Below are positions 53,804 through 63,731 of a DNA stretch of 64,000 nucleotides, one piece after another. A program made the position numbers and the translations under genes. Below the pieces are notes generated by a model, which saw only the letters and a program-made list of their open reading frames with translations, ran no database searches and was not told the origin of the DNA. Source of the DNA: Blattamonas nauphoetae (taxonomy: Eukaryota > Preaxostyla > Oxymonadida); assembly GCA_033064195.1 (NCBI GenBank), contig JARBJD010000196.1, positions 62,001 through 126,000 on the forward strand. Direction: 5' to 3'. How positions within the stretch are numbered: position 1 is the stretch's first letter; every line of letters starts with the position of its first letter.

Positions 53804-54766
53804 ATGTCACAAAAGATAGTGTACGTTCAACCTCAAAGAAAAGCACAAGCGAAGAAACCAAGAATGAGATACGCAGCAGAGACTCAAGCAGCATTGAAAC
53901 GAATCTATGCCGATGATGATATTCAAACCAGACGCAATGATGCGCTGTGTAGTCTTCCATCAGCTCGTGAGTATATTACGAGAACTGGACGAAATTGGAC
54001 TGCGAAAATAGAACAATATGGACAAGTTCCTGATGTGATGGTCTACGATAATGAAACTGGAGATCTGATTGCAGTCAATGGTGCCATGCTAACTCCATAC
54101 AACAGTAGACCAGTTAAAGAGACATACTACGCCATGAATCCAACACCAGACATGCGAAGACTGAAACCATACACATCATTCAATCAAGAGAATGGAAGGA
54201 GAATCAAAGCTGTACATCGGAATTTCCTCAAGAATGGAACATACGATTTACTAACCAATTATCGAGACATCAGCTATGAAGAGATGAAGACTAAACGATC
54301 TCAACAACCATATGCAATAATGAAGAGAGCTGTTGGTGAACACATGACAGACACATTGGGAATAACTCGTGCAAATCGAAGCAATCCAGCTGATCCCAGC
54401 AAGAATGTTTTAGACAATATGGTGTTCAATTCAATTCAATCACAGATTGCATCACTGATGTGGGATCAATGGCTTCATGATCATGTTCAGGACTACAATC
54501 CCAGTATGAAACAAAAGAAAGCCTTCAAAGATCAGATTTATCCAGTGTTTCTCCAAATGATCACTCAAGATACAACGTATTTATCGGAATACTGTACTCG
54601 CTATTCAACTCACATATCAACAGAAGTTAATAAACTGAAAGCCAAAGCATTCAAAACAGTCACAGATGATAATATCAGTGGATACCAATCTGAAATGCCT
54701 GGATATTATCGATATGCCCAGTTGGACAGTTCTGGAATGGGAGCTATAGATCGAGCAGAAATGTGA
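53804..54766 (+). CDS. Part of fossil: 320-aa protein of unknown role
   Basis: A basic N terminus (MSQKIVYVQPQRKAQAKK) leads into a mostly helical body with no motif I can assign. In Polinton-like gene order an unnamed structural or accessory protein next to the ATPase is common, so a virion or packaging role is possible. Codon use favours A/T at third positions, unlike host genes nearby. Confidence 0.5.
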   Translation: MSQKIVYVQPQRKAQAKKPRMRYAAETQAALKRIYADDDIQTRRNDALCSLPSAREYITRTGRNWTAKIEQYGQVPDVMVYDNETGDLIAVNGAMLTPYNSRPVKETYYAMNPTPDMRRLKPYTSFNQENGRRIKAVHRNFLKNGTYDLLTNYRDISYEEMKTKRSQQPYAIMKRAVGEHMTDTLGITRANRSNPADPSKNVLDNMVFNSIQSQIASLMWDQWLHDHVQDYNPSMKQKKAFKDQIYPVFLQMITQDTTYLSEYCTRYSTHISTEVNKLKAKAFKTVTDDNISGYQSEMPGYYRYAQLDSSGMGAIDRAEM

Positions 54767-54806
54767 ATTTAAAAACATTAATATATATTTTTTATTTTTA
54801 TAGATA

Positions 54807-55436
54807 GTGATGCAACCAATTCTAAGTTGTCAATTTACAAAACACACAAGTTCTTCTTCAGTACCAACATCAATCACCAACAATGTCATCATCGAGGATA
54901 GGAGCAAAGCTGGTGTAGATAATAGAGGATCGAAGATGGAGATGGTCTCGCTAGAGGCTTCGAACCCTCCTTTGGGGAGAGAAAGAGTATGCTCTGAACC
55001 TGTGGTCACTAATGAACGTGGAGCTTACGATCCACCACTGGAGACATATCCATCAGCACCAATTCATAGCCGTTCAATCCCACTGCGAGAATATACATCG
55101 AACATTTCAGCATTCAAAGATCAGCTATTGCTCGTCTACAAGAATGCATTCGCATGTGAAAAGAAACTACTGAATAATCTCATTGAACCTTCGAAGAAAC
55201 TGATCACAAACCAAAGTGATTTATGTGCACTGATTGCGACACTCACTGGAATCAATGATGTGGTGATTGAACTGGATGATTTGTCTGATAAGTGCCTCTG
55301 TCTGAATAAACTCCCAGTGTTTAGAACAATATTCAAGATTCTTGTTGGTGGAAAAGATATGAGCATTGCCTATAACGAAGCATACAACACTATTCTCAAT
55401 TATGGCATTTCTCTAACAAAGGCAATACCCCGTTAG
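54807..55436 (+). CDS. Part of fossil: 209-aa protein of unknown role
   Basis: It starts 40 bp after the previous stop, preceded by an AT-rich TTTTTTATTTTTA motif. The N-terminal half is Ser/Thr/Pro-rich and probably disordered; the C-terminal half is helical (LLLVYKNAFACEKKLLNN). No family recognised. Confidence 0.45.
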   Translation: MMQPILSCQFTKHTSSSSVPTSITNNVIIEDRSKAGVDNRGSKMEMVSLEASNPPLGRERVCSEPVVTNERGAYDPPLETYPSAPIHSRSIPLREYTSNISAFKDQLLLVYKNAFACEKKLLNNLIEPSKKLITNQSDLCALIATLTGINDVVIELDDLSDKCLCLNKLPVFRTIFKILVGGKDMSIAYNEAYNTILNYGISLTKAIPR

Positions 55437-55549
55437 TGTAGAAATCTCTTCTGAGATTATTTCCTCGTTAAAATTATAAATGAATTGTATTTTTTATTTT
55501 TACTTAAATAGACTTCGTCTCTTCAACACAATTTCTCAAAATTGCATAA

Positions 55550-55630
55550 ATGGCTCCAGGAAGTTTCAACAAACTCAAAAATATTGGCAAGCAATTCTTT
55601 CAATTCATCAAACCTCTAGCTCCAACATTA
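55550..55630 (+). pseudogene. Part of fossil: start of a small basic amphipathic protein
   Basis: The first 26-27 residues (MAPGSFNKLKNIGKQFF and on) resemble the amphipathic N termini of minor capsid or membrane-penetration proteins of Polinton-like and adenovirus-like elements. The fossil ends here and host SPRY sequence follows directly. Assignment is tentative. Confidence 0.3.
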
Positions 55631-55652
55631 CTTCTCTCGCATTCATTCGGAG
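55631..55652 (+). repeat. 22-bp direct repeat, right copy
   Basis: Identical to 48501-48522. The preceding base differs (A here, T on the left) and the following bases diverge, so the shared run is exactly 22 bp. Confidence 0.85.
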
Positions 55653-56092
55653 TAGTCGTCGTGCGAATCACTTTCATCATTCGAGCCATCAACGGCCAGT
55701 TTGATTTCGGATTGATCTCAACACATCTGACAGAACAGGCAAAAAACACACAAGAAAGATTCATGTACATGAAAGGAGGAGCTGGCTGGAATTGTTATCC
55801 AACAATTCGAATTTCGAGACAGAACAACAAGGAATCACACGAAGGATCAGCATGCAAGGCCGGAGCAGTTGGACAGCGAGTGGTGATGGAGGCAGATGGA
55901 CGAGGAGGAAAGCGAACATTGAAGCTGTCGCAAGATGGAGAGACACAGCCAGTCTTCTTCTCCAACATTCCTGTACCCTTCCGATTCGTTATTCTTCCAT
56001 CAACAAAAGGAAATTCAGTTGAGATTGTGTCATCAGAAGTGCTTGAAGAGGCATCGATGGTTGGAGGGAGTTTGGAAGTGGTGATGGACTAA
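55631..56092 (+). pseudogene. E, piece 3: rest of the SPRY-like domain and 3' end
   Basis: It resumes at LLSHSFGVVVVRITF and continues to VVMD-TAA, colinear with the D C terminus (GQRVVMEADGRGGKRTLK, FFSNIPVPFRF). The first 22 bp repeat the end of piece 2 exactly. The ~60 bp after the stop (CTTCTCTCTTCACACTCG and on) match the D 3' flank. The domain itself is intact but lacks its own start, so it is a separated gene end. Confidence 0.8.
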
Positions 56093-56230
56093 TCCGAGCT
56101 CTTCTCTCTTCACACTCGCCTTCACTTCACTCTTCTTCATTCTCTCCCTCTTTTCCAAAATTGTCCCCAGAATTACGTGATAATTGTCGTGAAATGAAAA
56201 TAATCAAATAAATGACATGAACAACGTATT

Positions 56231-59200
56231 CTAAAAGTCCGTTTGCTTGCGAGAATCGAGATTTGTGCCATGGAAGTGCATCATTCCCATGATCAGGGTG
56301 ATTTTAGGGGTGATCGCGATGCCAGCTTTATTCTTGAGAAAGAGGACGTCCAGAACATCCTGCCAGCCTTCCTCCAGACAGTGTGGAATTGGGAACTGAT
56401 GTTTCTTTCTTTCTGTTCTGTCATTGCCAGGATATTGTGATTGACGGATAAACACTTCAAGCATCCATCCACAATCGAACAAAGAACGATCTCCCAACAA
56501 TCCAATGACAACGCGAGAGAAGAATCCAACTCTGCTGAGACACTGGGCGACCACACGCTGATCACACAATTTACTGATTTTGACGAACAATCCCTGGTGC
56601 TTCTCGATCACTCTCTGGCGACATGGGCGAGGCTGGAAGTAACGATCGGTGAGGATTGCGATTGCTGGATTGATCAGTCGTGCGAGGTGGGAAAGATTAA
56701 GTCGAGTTGCACAGAGGGAAGTTTGAGGCAGAATTTCTTCTATAAAAGCGAGAAGTCGAACTGATGGATATTTGTAAGCGATTTGGTTCAGGCTGATCAT
56801 TCGCATCACAACTCCAACTGTCTCCAAATCAACATCGTCCCACTCGTCGAATGTTGGTGGAAGGGTGTTTGGTTTTGGGATGACGAGACTGAAAAATGGA
56901 GTGAGATAGAATGATTCCACGGGGAGAGAGAGGAGTGACTCGAGTGTGTGGAAGAATTGTTCCGTGGTTCTGCCTGACTTCCTGAAAAGCTCGGGAAGAT
57001 AGAGGGATCGGAGTCTGTTTTTGTGGAACGCGCAGATCCGAAGGATGGTGTCGTCATCCAAAGGAGAGTCGCTGGCGATCAGAGCAACAATTCGGTCCAC
57101 AACATTCATGATCTCGTCATCAGTGAGATCACAAACCATTTCAGATGTGAGGATGAAGGGAAGAGACGACGACGAGAGTGCTGATTCATCCATTGCTTGC
57201 CTCAATTCATCTTGAAAGGGTTTTCTCACACTGGTTTCTCCGCTATGTTGGAACAAATAGATGAAAAAGTCAATGACGATGTCAAGATTGGAGTCAGTTA
57301 CCAAGGCGAAGGGATGGTGTGAGAGATGAACGAGGTAATCTTTCGTTTGGTTGTGGAAAGAGCGATAAATGTCATCCATTTCGTTTTGATCTTGATCATC
57401 CTGTACCGAGTCGTCATAATCACAAATTTTGATGAGACACTCCTTCATCACTTCGATCAGTCTGGTGTGGAGCGATTTGATTTCAGTTGTGAATGGCAAC
57501 GTGGAAGGAGGGATTGCTTCGAAAAAGTTGGAGAACCATCCACTCTGAATCATCCTCACAAGAGCTTGACTGTCGAGGTGTTTCACGAAAGTGTGAGAAG
57601 CAGTGAGAATGGCTGTGGTGTGGTGTGGTCGAGCGGGAGTGAAGAGAGCGCAAAATGATTGCGTGGGCAAGTCCAACGATGTCACTGTTCTTCCTTCCAC
57701 TTTGATTGAGAACTTGGAATCTGACGCGAACACTAGTCTTGCTTTCTTCGGAAAACGAGACACGAACGTCATGGCTGCTTGAACTCCAAGATCAGAGAAC
57801 GGCCTCATATTGTTCATTCGAACAAGCAACCGTTCAAATGCCTCGACCCAAAATAATGTGTCATGACACGTCGCAACGGGAAAGAGTAACCGGTGGAAAG
57901 CCTCATTTGTTGTTGTAGCAAAATCCAACAATGATGCAAGCTCTTCTGTCATGTTCTTTCTCATCCCACCAAAAATTTGTTCAAGTTTGGGATCGACGAA
58001 GACATTTGAACCACACGTGATGTGTTGGGTGTATAATCTCATGTTCGAAATGAGAGAGATGCCAGAGTGTAAATCAGATGGGCAAACTGGAGCAGTGACG
58101 AGATGTTGCAAAGATGTGAATAATGGTTGGAGAATGGGATCGACGTACATGATCTGGAACAGTTTTTCGTTTAAGAGGGAGGTTGGAAGAAAGCAATGCT
58201 TTGTGATGTCAATTGGTGCATAAAATGCGAGAAAATTATCCACAATCTATATGAGGTGGCGGTGGAATTGGATAGTTGTTAAGTGTACTGGGATTTCTTG
58301 AGGTTTTAGTTTGTCGAAGAACAGAGGCAGTTGACCAGTTGCGACCATTGCCTTAGAGAATGTTTTTGTTGAATACCTCAGACTAGTGTCTAAAAAGGAG
58401 AGGGCAACTGTTCGGAGCATGTCAGATGGATGGCAAACGAGTTTGATGAGAGCGGACGTCACTTTTGTTTGGCAGAGTCTCTCTGCAGGGAATAGGGATT
58501 CGAGGAGCTGATTTTGGGGTTTCCCGCAATGTTCGATGTGGATTTCTGCATATCTCAGGAAACGGGAACCATGGTATCCTTCAATTGGGGTCAGTTTTAT
58601 CTGTCACTCCGGCTTCCGGTTCTTGGGTCTTGCCAAATTGAGGTAAGGTTAGATCGTCGGTGTTTTGCGAATTTAGGTTAATGATGAAGGGAAACAAGTT
58701 ACGAAAATGAGATAGGAGAAACAAGGGACAGTATTTGAAGTGAAAGCTGTTGTGAGGTCTGAATTTGGTGATGATCGGAGTGAATTATGGGTTCGCAAGC
58801 CACAGTTCTCACCAACTATAGCTGAACACCGATCACTAAATCATTGATTCAATTTGAGAAGTTCTGAACTGCAGTTTTGTGAAGTGGAGAAAAACTGAAA
58901 TGGAGTTAAATAAATGTATTGTCTGATCGCACCCTTTATTCCTTGTTACAAGACCCAAGAACCGGAAGTCGGAGTGACAGATTCCAGAGTTTACCTGATC
59001 GACCAGCGAGATACAGCCCTGCCGTAGATCATCTGTCGTAACCGAATTCTGCAAGACCAATCTCCAATCTGATGTGGTGGAGGTGGTAAGTGCGATCTCA
59101 TTTCCCTCCAGAAGTACTTGTTCCGAGATTGTTTCGACATTCATTCGCTTTCGTTTCAGTTCACATTGCAGAATCTGTTTTGAGATTTGAACATATCGCC

Positions 59201-59402
59201 TATCATCGGCTGTATTTGTGAGGACACGAGTTGTGGATAGGATTGAATGCGCATCAAGCGAGGATTCGCTGTTGAATTCGAGAGGGCTTGGATTCGTGCT
59301 ATAAACGACGTGACTGTCTGAATTCGAAGATTGAAGAGGTTTTGTCTGAGGACTTGATAGAGTTTTGTTGTACTTTCTCCTTAATTTATGCTTGGGAGGC
59401 AT
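56231..59402 (-). pseudogene. G: broken copy of the large ARM-like gene F
   Basis: It starts MPPKHKLRRKYN at 59402 and follows F from end to end (ICAFHKNRLRSLYLPELF, FTPARPHHTTAILTAS, LTDDEIMNVVDRIVAL). Two lesions are visible: a 380-bp MITE at 58601-58980, after VDQVNSGI, and a TCG-to-TAG change at 58247-58249, where F reads HLIS and G reads HLI-stop. The C-terminal ~670 codons remain open, with an additional block of divergence just after the TAG. F is the working copy; G is a recent pseudogene. Confidence 0.85.
58601..58980. mobile_element. MITE family M2, copy in G (AT target duplication)
   Basis: 380 bp with TIRs of about 32 bp beginning CTGTCACTCCGGCTTCCG on both strands. AT flanks it at 58599-58600 and 58981-58982; the empty site TTTTATTCCAG is seen in F near 36978. 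No coding capacity. A 2-bp AT duplication is unusual for Tc1/mariner (TA) and, from memory, would fit ISL2EU-like elements, which I offer only as a possibility. Confidence 0.88.
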
Positions 59403-59493
59403 GTTTGATGGATCTGCCCTCTGATTGCTTCGACTCTTTGGATCACTTGGTTGTTCACTCCATCATATGCGTGATGTCATTTCTATCTCGAAA
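59403..59493 (-). promoter_or_regulatory. Conserved upstream region of G, shared with F
   Basis: Matches 37406-37497 and then diverges. Only about 60 bp separate the end of this match from the truncated end of receptor copy H. Confidence 0.6.
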
Positions 59494-59555
59494 AGTATCC
59501 ATATCCTGAATCTTCTCCCCAAAACATGGAATATTGGACATGAAATGATTGAAAG

Positions 59556-61585
59556 ACAATTGTGAATCACTTCTGGGCATCTGGTGATGGCGTACCGTCC
59601 AAAAAAGAAGTTAGACGAAATGAGTATCCATGTGAATTTCCAGTTGAGGTCGGTTCAGTTCCCACAAAGAAGCCATGAGGCGTCACTGCTAGCTGAGGCA
59701 GGGAGACGTCAAGAGGAATGGACATCACAATATCGGTAATGTGTGCGTTGTAATCTTCCTCCTCCATCCAATCTGGGCATTGAGGAATGCTTCCTTCAAT
59801 GAGAAGATCAGTCATTCCGGCTTCCGGTATTTGGTACTTAAAAAAAACAAGAAAGGGGCGATCAATGAGAACGAGCTTTCAATTCCATTTCTTTTTATCA
59901 TTCTTCAATCAAACAGCAGGAAAGACCAGTAATTATTGAACAAGTGATGCTAGAATGAAAATAAAGCAATCGTTAATGGGGTCAGATTGAGATCAATCCA
60001 TAATTTCAACTTGAGTCCAGTTGAGCAGACTCCACACTGTCTTCAGCAGGAAGAAATAGAAATTGAGGAACGAACAACCATCTCGTGTGATCATATCAAT
60101 GTCACCCACTGCTCTAATTTTTTATTTTTCTTAAATTCGCGGACAACTTGAGATCAACCCTTTCCTTGAAAAAAACGAGAACCAAATACCGGAAGCCTTA
60201 ATGACTGATCAGACGCGGAGAGTGTGCAGCCAGGGCTGAAGTTGCACGAAATCGCAGCTCCATCCAACCCAAGAAGAGTATTCTTGATCGAACAGCTGGA
60301 CACATGGGTTGCTTTGCTGAGATCGAGGAAGAGAGAACAAGCTGAACCGATTTCATCAAAGTTCAGTCCACATTTGGCTTCACAGTCGTCGAAGATCAAT
60401 CCCGAGATCGTCGTTGATGACTCAGGCACGTTTCGATGGAGACCTGATCCACAAGTTCTTTTTGCAGCTGACGAAAGAACAATCGACGATTTTCATCGAA
60501 GTAAAACCGGAACTCACGACAATTCCTCCACCACAGCTTGCAGCGCGGCAATTTGTGAACCGTGTCCCAACAATTGTTGATTGGGCGTTTTCTTGGATTT
60601 CAAAACCGCCTCCGTGGAGACCTGTCATGCAATCGGTGAAACTGCTGTTTTCGCACGTAAACAAGCCCGAAGCAAGACCGTAAGCAAAGCATCCTCCACG
60701 GTCTTGGCTTGAACAGCCAAGAAAGTCACAATTAGTGACTGTGAGGGCGGACGAGGTAAAATGATCGAGGTGAGTCTTACAACCTCCCACAGGGCATGTG
60801 ATGACAGTTTCGGCATTCCCCACAAGCGATTTGAACGAACAATTCGAAATAAGGAACTCTCCACCAGTGTTGATGTGAGCCACAATCGAGCCATAGAAAG
60901 GATCATCCACAGCTTCCAATCGAGTCGAGATCAGACTTGTCTTGCGCGCTGTTTCGGACATGGTGTGCGGGTGGGAGCGTGCTGTATGGGTAATGTTCCA
61001 CATCTTGCTGTTCGACGACAGAACTGACGATGTCTCTTTCGACTCCAGAAGTGGCTCGTCTCCGCAAACAATCCCGTCCTCCAACGTCAAATCGTGCAGG
61101 CCAACAAAACAATCGGTTGATACCGTTTCGACGAGTGATGGGAAAAGGCGGCTGGGTGAGGGAACGAATGTTGTCGAGAGCAGCTCAACGCAACTTGAAA
61201 CCGCAACGATCGGGCTTCCTGATCTTCTAATCACCAGTCGCGTCCCAAACAGAGTCACTGAGGAATTCTCCAACCAAACACATCTTCCACAACAGGAGAG
61301 TGCCATCCAAACAATTGGGGGAGAACTGTTCTGCGCGGTCAAGAGAGGTGATTGTTCAAATTCTGACAATGGAATCAGCATCGTGTTTGGGGTTCCTGTG
61401 AGTTGGAGTGTCTTTTCTCCAATCACTTCATTTGCAGAGTAATCAGCCGCGTCGAGATTGATTCGGTGTTCAACTCCTTGTTTGTTGCTTTGGAAGGTCG
61501 TCTGGATTATGGTTCGGAGTGGAATTGGCTGTGAAGGGGGTATGATACAATAGAGGGAACAGACACACAGAAGGAAGAGAATCAT
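59556..61585 (-). pseudogene. H: 5' fragment of a fourth receptor-family copy
   Basis: It starts MILFLLCVCSLYC at 61585 (signal peptide) and follows B and C for about 560 residues (LQLTGTPNTMLIPLS, FYGSIVAHINTGGEFL, GLIFDDCEAKCGLNFDEI). Lesions: a one-base insertion in an A run near 60465 (CKKNLW instead of a Cys-Gln reading), a 400-bp MITE at 59808-60207 in the LSASDLLIEG segment, and a TGA where B reads the Trp of QKWFTIV (near 59567). It is truncated just after FTIV at about 59556. The modules, membrane helix and pseudokinase are missing. Confidence 0.85.
59808..60207. mobile_element. MITE family M2, copy in H (AT target duplication)
   Basis: 400 bp, ends CAGTCATTCCGGCTTCCG and, on the other strand, CAGTCATTAAGGCTTCCG. 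AT lies at 59806-59807 and 60208-60209. The empty site is seen in the GAAGATCAGA-type sequence of the paralogues. TIRs match those of the copy in G (GGCTTCCGGT core), but the interiors differ strongly. Confidence 0.85.
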
Positions 61586-62046
61586 GGACGGATCGAAGCA
61601 TTGATTCGCGATTGCTGCAAAAGAACTGCTCCTTGACAAAATAATATCCGAAATCAAGCTTCACAGACTATCCTCTCGTTTTATGGGGACATTCAGGAAG
61701 GATAGATGTCGTCAGAAGACCAGAAACGTCAAATCACTCGTTCAACGTTGACATCTCCTTTCACTAGCTGTGGATGATCGCCATGTTCCAGCGGGAGATT
61801 TTACATTATGTGATCGAAATTAGATACCTCCAACCCGATTGGTTCACACAATTGTCACATTTTTACTGAGATTTCACTCCATTCGAGACAGTCGGTCGTC
61901 CATCCGACATCTGTCACACAGATATTGATTTCTGGACACATGTGATGAAAAGAAAGGAAGAGAAACGGATATATTTTGGTTTTAGCAGAGATAACACTTC
62001 ACATCTCAGGATCTTTTATATTGGTTCGATCACATCTTCATCTTGA
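61586..62046. other. Intergenic between H and the next ARM-like gene
   Basis: About 460 bp, holding the former promoter of H and the promoter of the 62047 gene. AT-rich near 61970-62040. No gene seen. Confidence 0.4.
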
Positions 62047-63129
62047 ATGAGTGAGGGACTGTCAGAAAACCCAGCTGATTCTCGTAGCTCAGCTTTCTTC
62101 TTTCCGATTTCCGAATTTCGAAAACTCTTACCCATCGTCGAAAAGCACTGCTCATCCATTTCATCCCCACAAACAATATCCACTTGTTCGACCATCTTTC
62201 TCTCTTTGCTGGAGCTAATCAAGGAGGACCATCCATTTAACGATGATCAGGAGGAGATGGCCGAGACTCTTCTCTCCGTTTTGAGCCCATCGTCTCGTTT
62301 CTTCAGCACTGATGATTTGTTGTACGACCTCGTTCCGAATCATGAAGATCCAAATTTGGGTCTCGTTGAATCGATCCAGACTCTCCTGTCAGCGCGGAGC
62401 CGCCGAATTGTTGAAGCGACGCTCTCATTTCTGAAGGCCATGATTGGCCGTTCCGGCTCTGGTCAAAAATTGAGGCTGATCTCTCACAACATCGTCACAA
62501 GACTCTTTGCTGCTCTCCAACCACGTCTGGAAGCACTTCCAAAGGATCTGAAGTTGGAGGACAGCATCATCGCTGTTCTCTCGTCACTCCTGCCGTTCTC
62601 GCATGACATGAAGATGAACTTCCCACACGACACAAATTCCGGACGGGCAGCATTTGAGACGTGGTTGACGCTTGGAGTGGCACCATGCAGTGATTATCTC
62701 GTGTGTCTAAGCCAGAGTCGTGTCTGGCCATTCATTCTCCACACAGAATCATTAATCGACCTTTTGGGATCTCTCTTGTTCACAATTCCTTTCTACTCGT
62801 CGCCTCTCGCTGTGAATCCATATGCATCCTTCTCAATGTGCTTCTTCGCGTCATTCACTCTCCCAGACACGACAGACAATAATGACGGCATATTCAAGAT
62901 CATACGTGCCACAATCTTAGACACCAAAAGAACAGGAGGGCAGGTGGCTGTGAACGGAAGAGAAGCCTTTCGAATATGGCTGAACGAAGGGTTGGATGAC
63001 ACCGTCGACAAACACTTGACAAAGCCGGATCGAAACCAACTTTGGGGGGGAGTGAGTGACACTAAGCTGTTTGGACGCCTGATTGGAATGAATCTTTCGA
63101 TCGGAATTCGGGGAATGATCGAGTTTTGA
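62047..63129 (+). CDS. ARM/HEAT-like protein (360 aa)
   Basis: A single-exon frame from ATG at 62047 to TGA at 63129. Helical repeats run through the whole length (FRKLLPIVEKHCSSIS, LGLVESIQTLLSARSRRI, VEATLSFLKAMIGRSG, AVLSSLLPFSHDMKM), ending with LFGRLIGMNLSIGIRGMI. Probably another member of the expanded oxymonad alpha-solenoid families, distinct from 33280-34356 and from F. No catalytic motif. Function unknown. Confidence 0.72.
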   Translation: MSEGLSENPADSRSSAFFFPISEFRKLLPIVEKHCSSISSPQTISTCSTIFLSLLELIKEDHPFNDDQEEMAETLLSVLSPSSRFFSTDDLLYDLVPNHEDPNLGLVESIQTLLSARSRRIVEATLSFLKAMIGRSGSGQKLRLISHNIVTRLFAALQPRLEALPKDLKLEDSIIAVLSSLLPFSHDMKMNFPHDTNSGRAAFETWLTLGVAPCSDYLVCLSQSRVWPFILHTESLIDLLGSLLFTIPFYSSPLAVNPYASFSMCFFASFTLPDTTDNNDGIFKIIRATILDTKRTGGQVAVNGREAFRIWLNEGLDDTVDKHLTKPDRNQLWGGVSDTKLFGRLIGMNLSIGIRGMIEF

Positions 63130-63442
63130 GTCGATTATGATTTGATCACGTCAGAAAGCTTATTTGTCTTATTTTGTGAGCTTTTCACTGAAATCAGATT
63201 TAACAGAGCTCGTCACACAAAACAAGTGTATAGCGTATCACGTGCCTCTTTTTCAATCTCCATCGACCTCCTCTCTTACCATTTTCGTTCTTTTCGCAAC
63301 AATTCTGTCATTTCCATCTCTGAATTGGTCGACTTCAGAAGCCAAATCCCTGCCGGATCGATCTCAACATGGATCGTTGAGACGATTTCAAGTACAATTG
63401 CGTCCAACCTATTCTGAGGACGGCGTGCTCACATCATAAGAG
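63130..63442. other. Intergenic, no gene supported
   Basis: Two overlapping + frames of 91 codons differ only by frame and have no recognisable domain; probably a 3' UTR and spacer. Confidence 0.35.
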
Positions 63443-63709
63443 ATGGATCAGTCATCATTGTCTGACCATCCACGCCTCGCCTGCGACTCACACTGCGTGG
63501 GAGGCGGAGGGTCGTTATCTCTGTCTGGATTCGTGTCTATAGCAATCCAGTTCAGTTCGTTTGTGAGCTGCAACGCTGGCGAACGGTGGGGAGAAGGACT
63601 TGGCCCATCCTCAGCCGATCATTTCCGTCTAGTCTGCTCGTTTGTTTCGGATTCACTGTGTTATAGTGGTCCGATGAAGTTACATCTAGCCCTTGTCTCA
63701 TCTGATTGA
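63443..63709 (+). pseudogene. Possible short beta-helix fragment
   Basis: The peptide GGGGSLSLSGFVSIAIQF followed by SSFVSCNAGERWGEG has the Gly/Ser strand-turn rhythm of the beta-helix surface proteins in this window. It is only 88 codons, with no signal or membrane helix. Could be chance. Confidence 0.3.
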
Positions 63710-63731
63710 GCCACTCACACTCGTTGAGAAG

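Larger units (their letters stand above)
53516..55630. mobile_element. Polinton/Maverick-like virus-like element, broken fragment (fossil)
   Basis: A 2.1 kb AT-rich fragment unlike the surrounding host DNA in base composition and codon use. Parts: an ATPase part on the minus strand with a Walker A motif, a 320-codon and a 209-codon gene on the plus strand, and the start of a short basic protein resembling a minor-capsid or membrane-active peptide. Compact genes with 40-110 bp gaps and a recurring T-run/ATTTT motif before each start also fit. Polymerase, integrase, protease and major capsid genes are absent; both ends are missing. The two full-length parts remain open, so the fragment is probably fairly young. 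The Polinton/Polinton-like virus label is an inference from the ATPase and gene layout. Confidence 0.45.

Noticed and set aside
55550-56092. A 180-codon single gene MAPGSFN...VVMD
   Set aside because: It is a chance fusion at the insertion joint: the first ~27 codons belong to the fossil, the rest is the end of host gene E.
12131-61585. Alternative genetic code with TAG or TGA as sense, as in some oxymonads
   Set aside because: In-frame TAG codons stand at Ser positions of the paralogues and TGA at a Trp, not consistently at Gln. Intact genes A, C, D, F and the permease end in ordinary TGA or TAA at the expected places.
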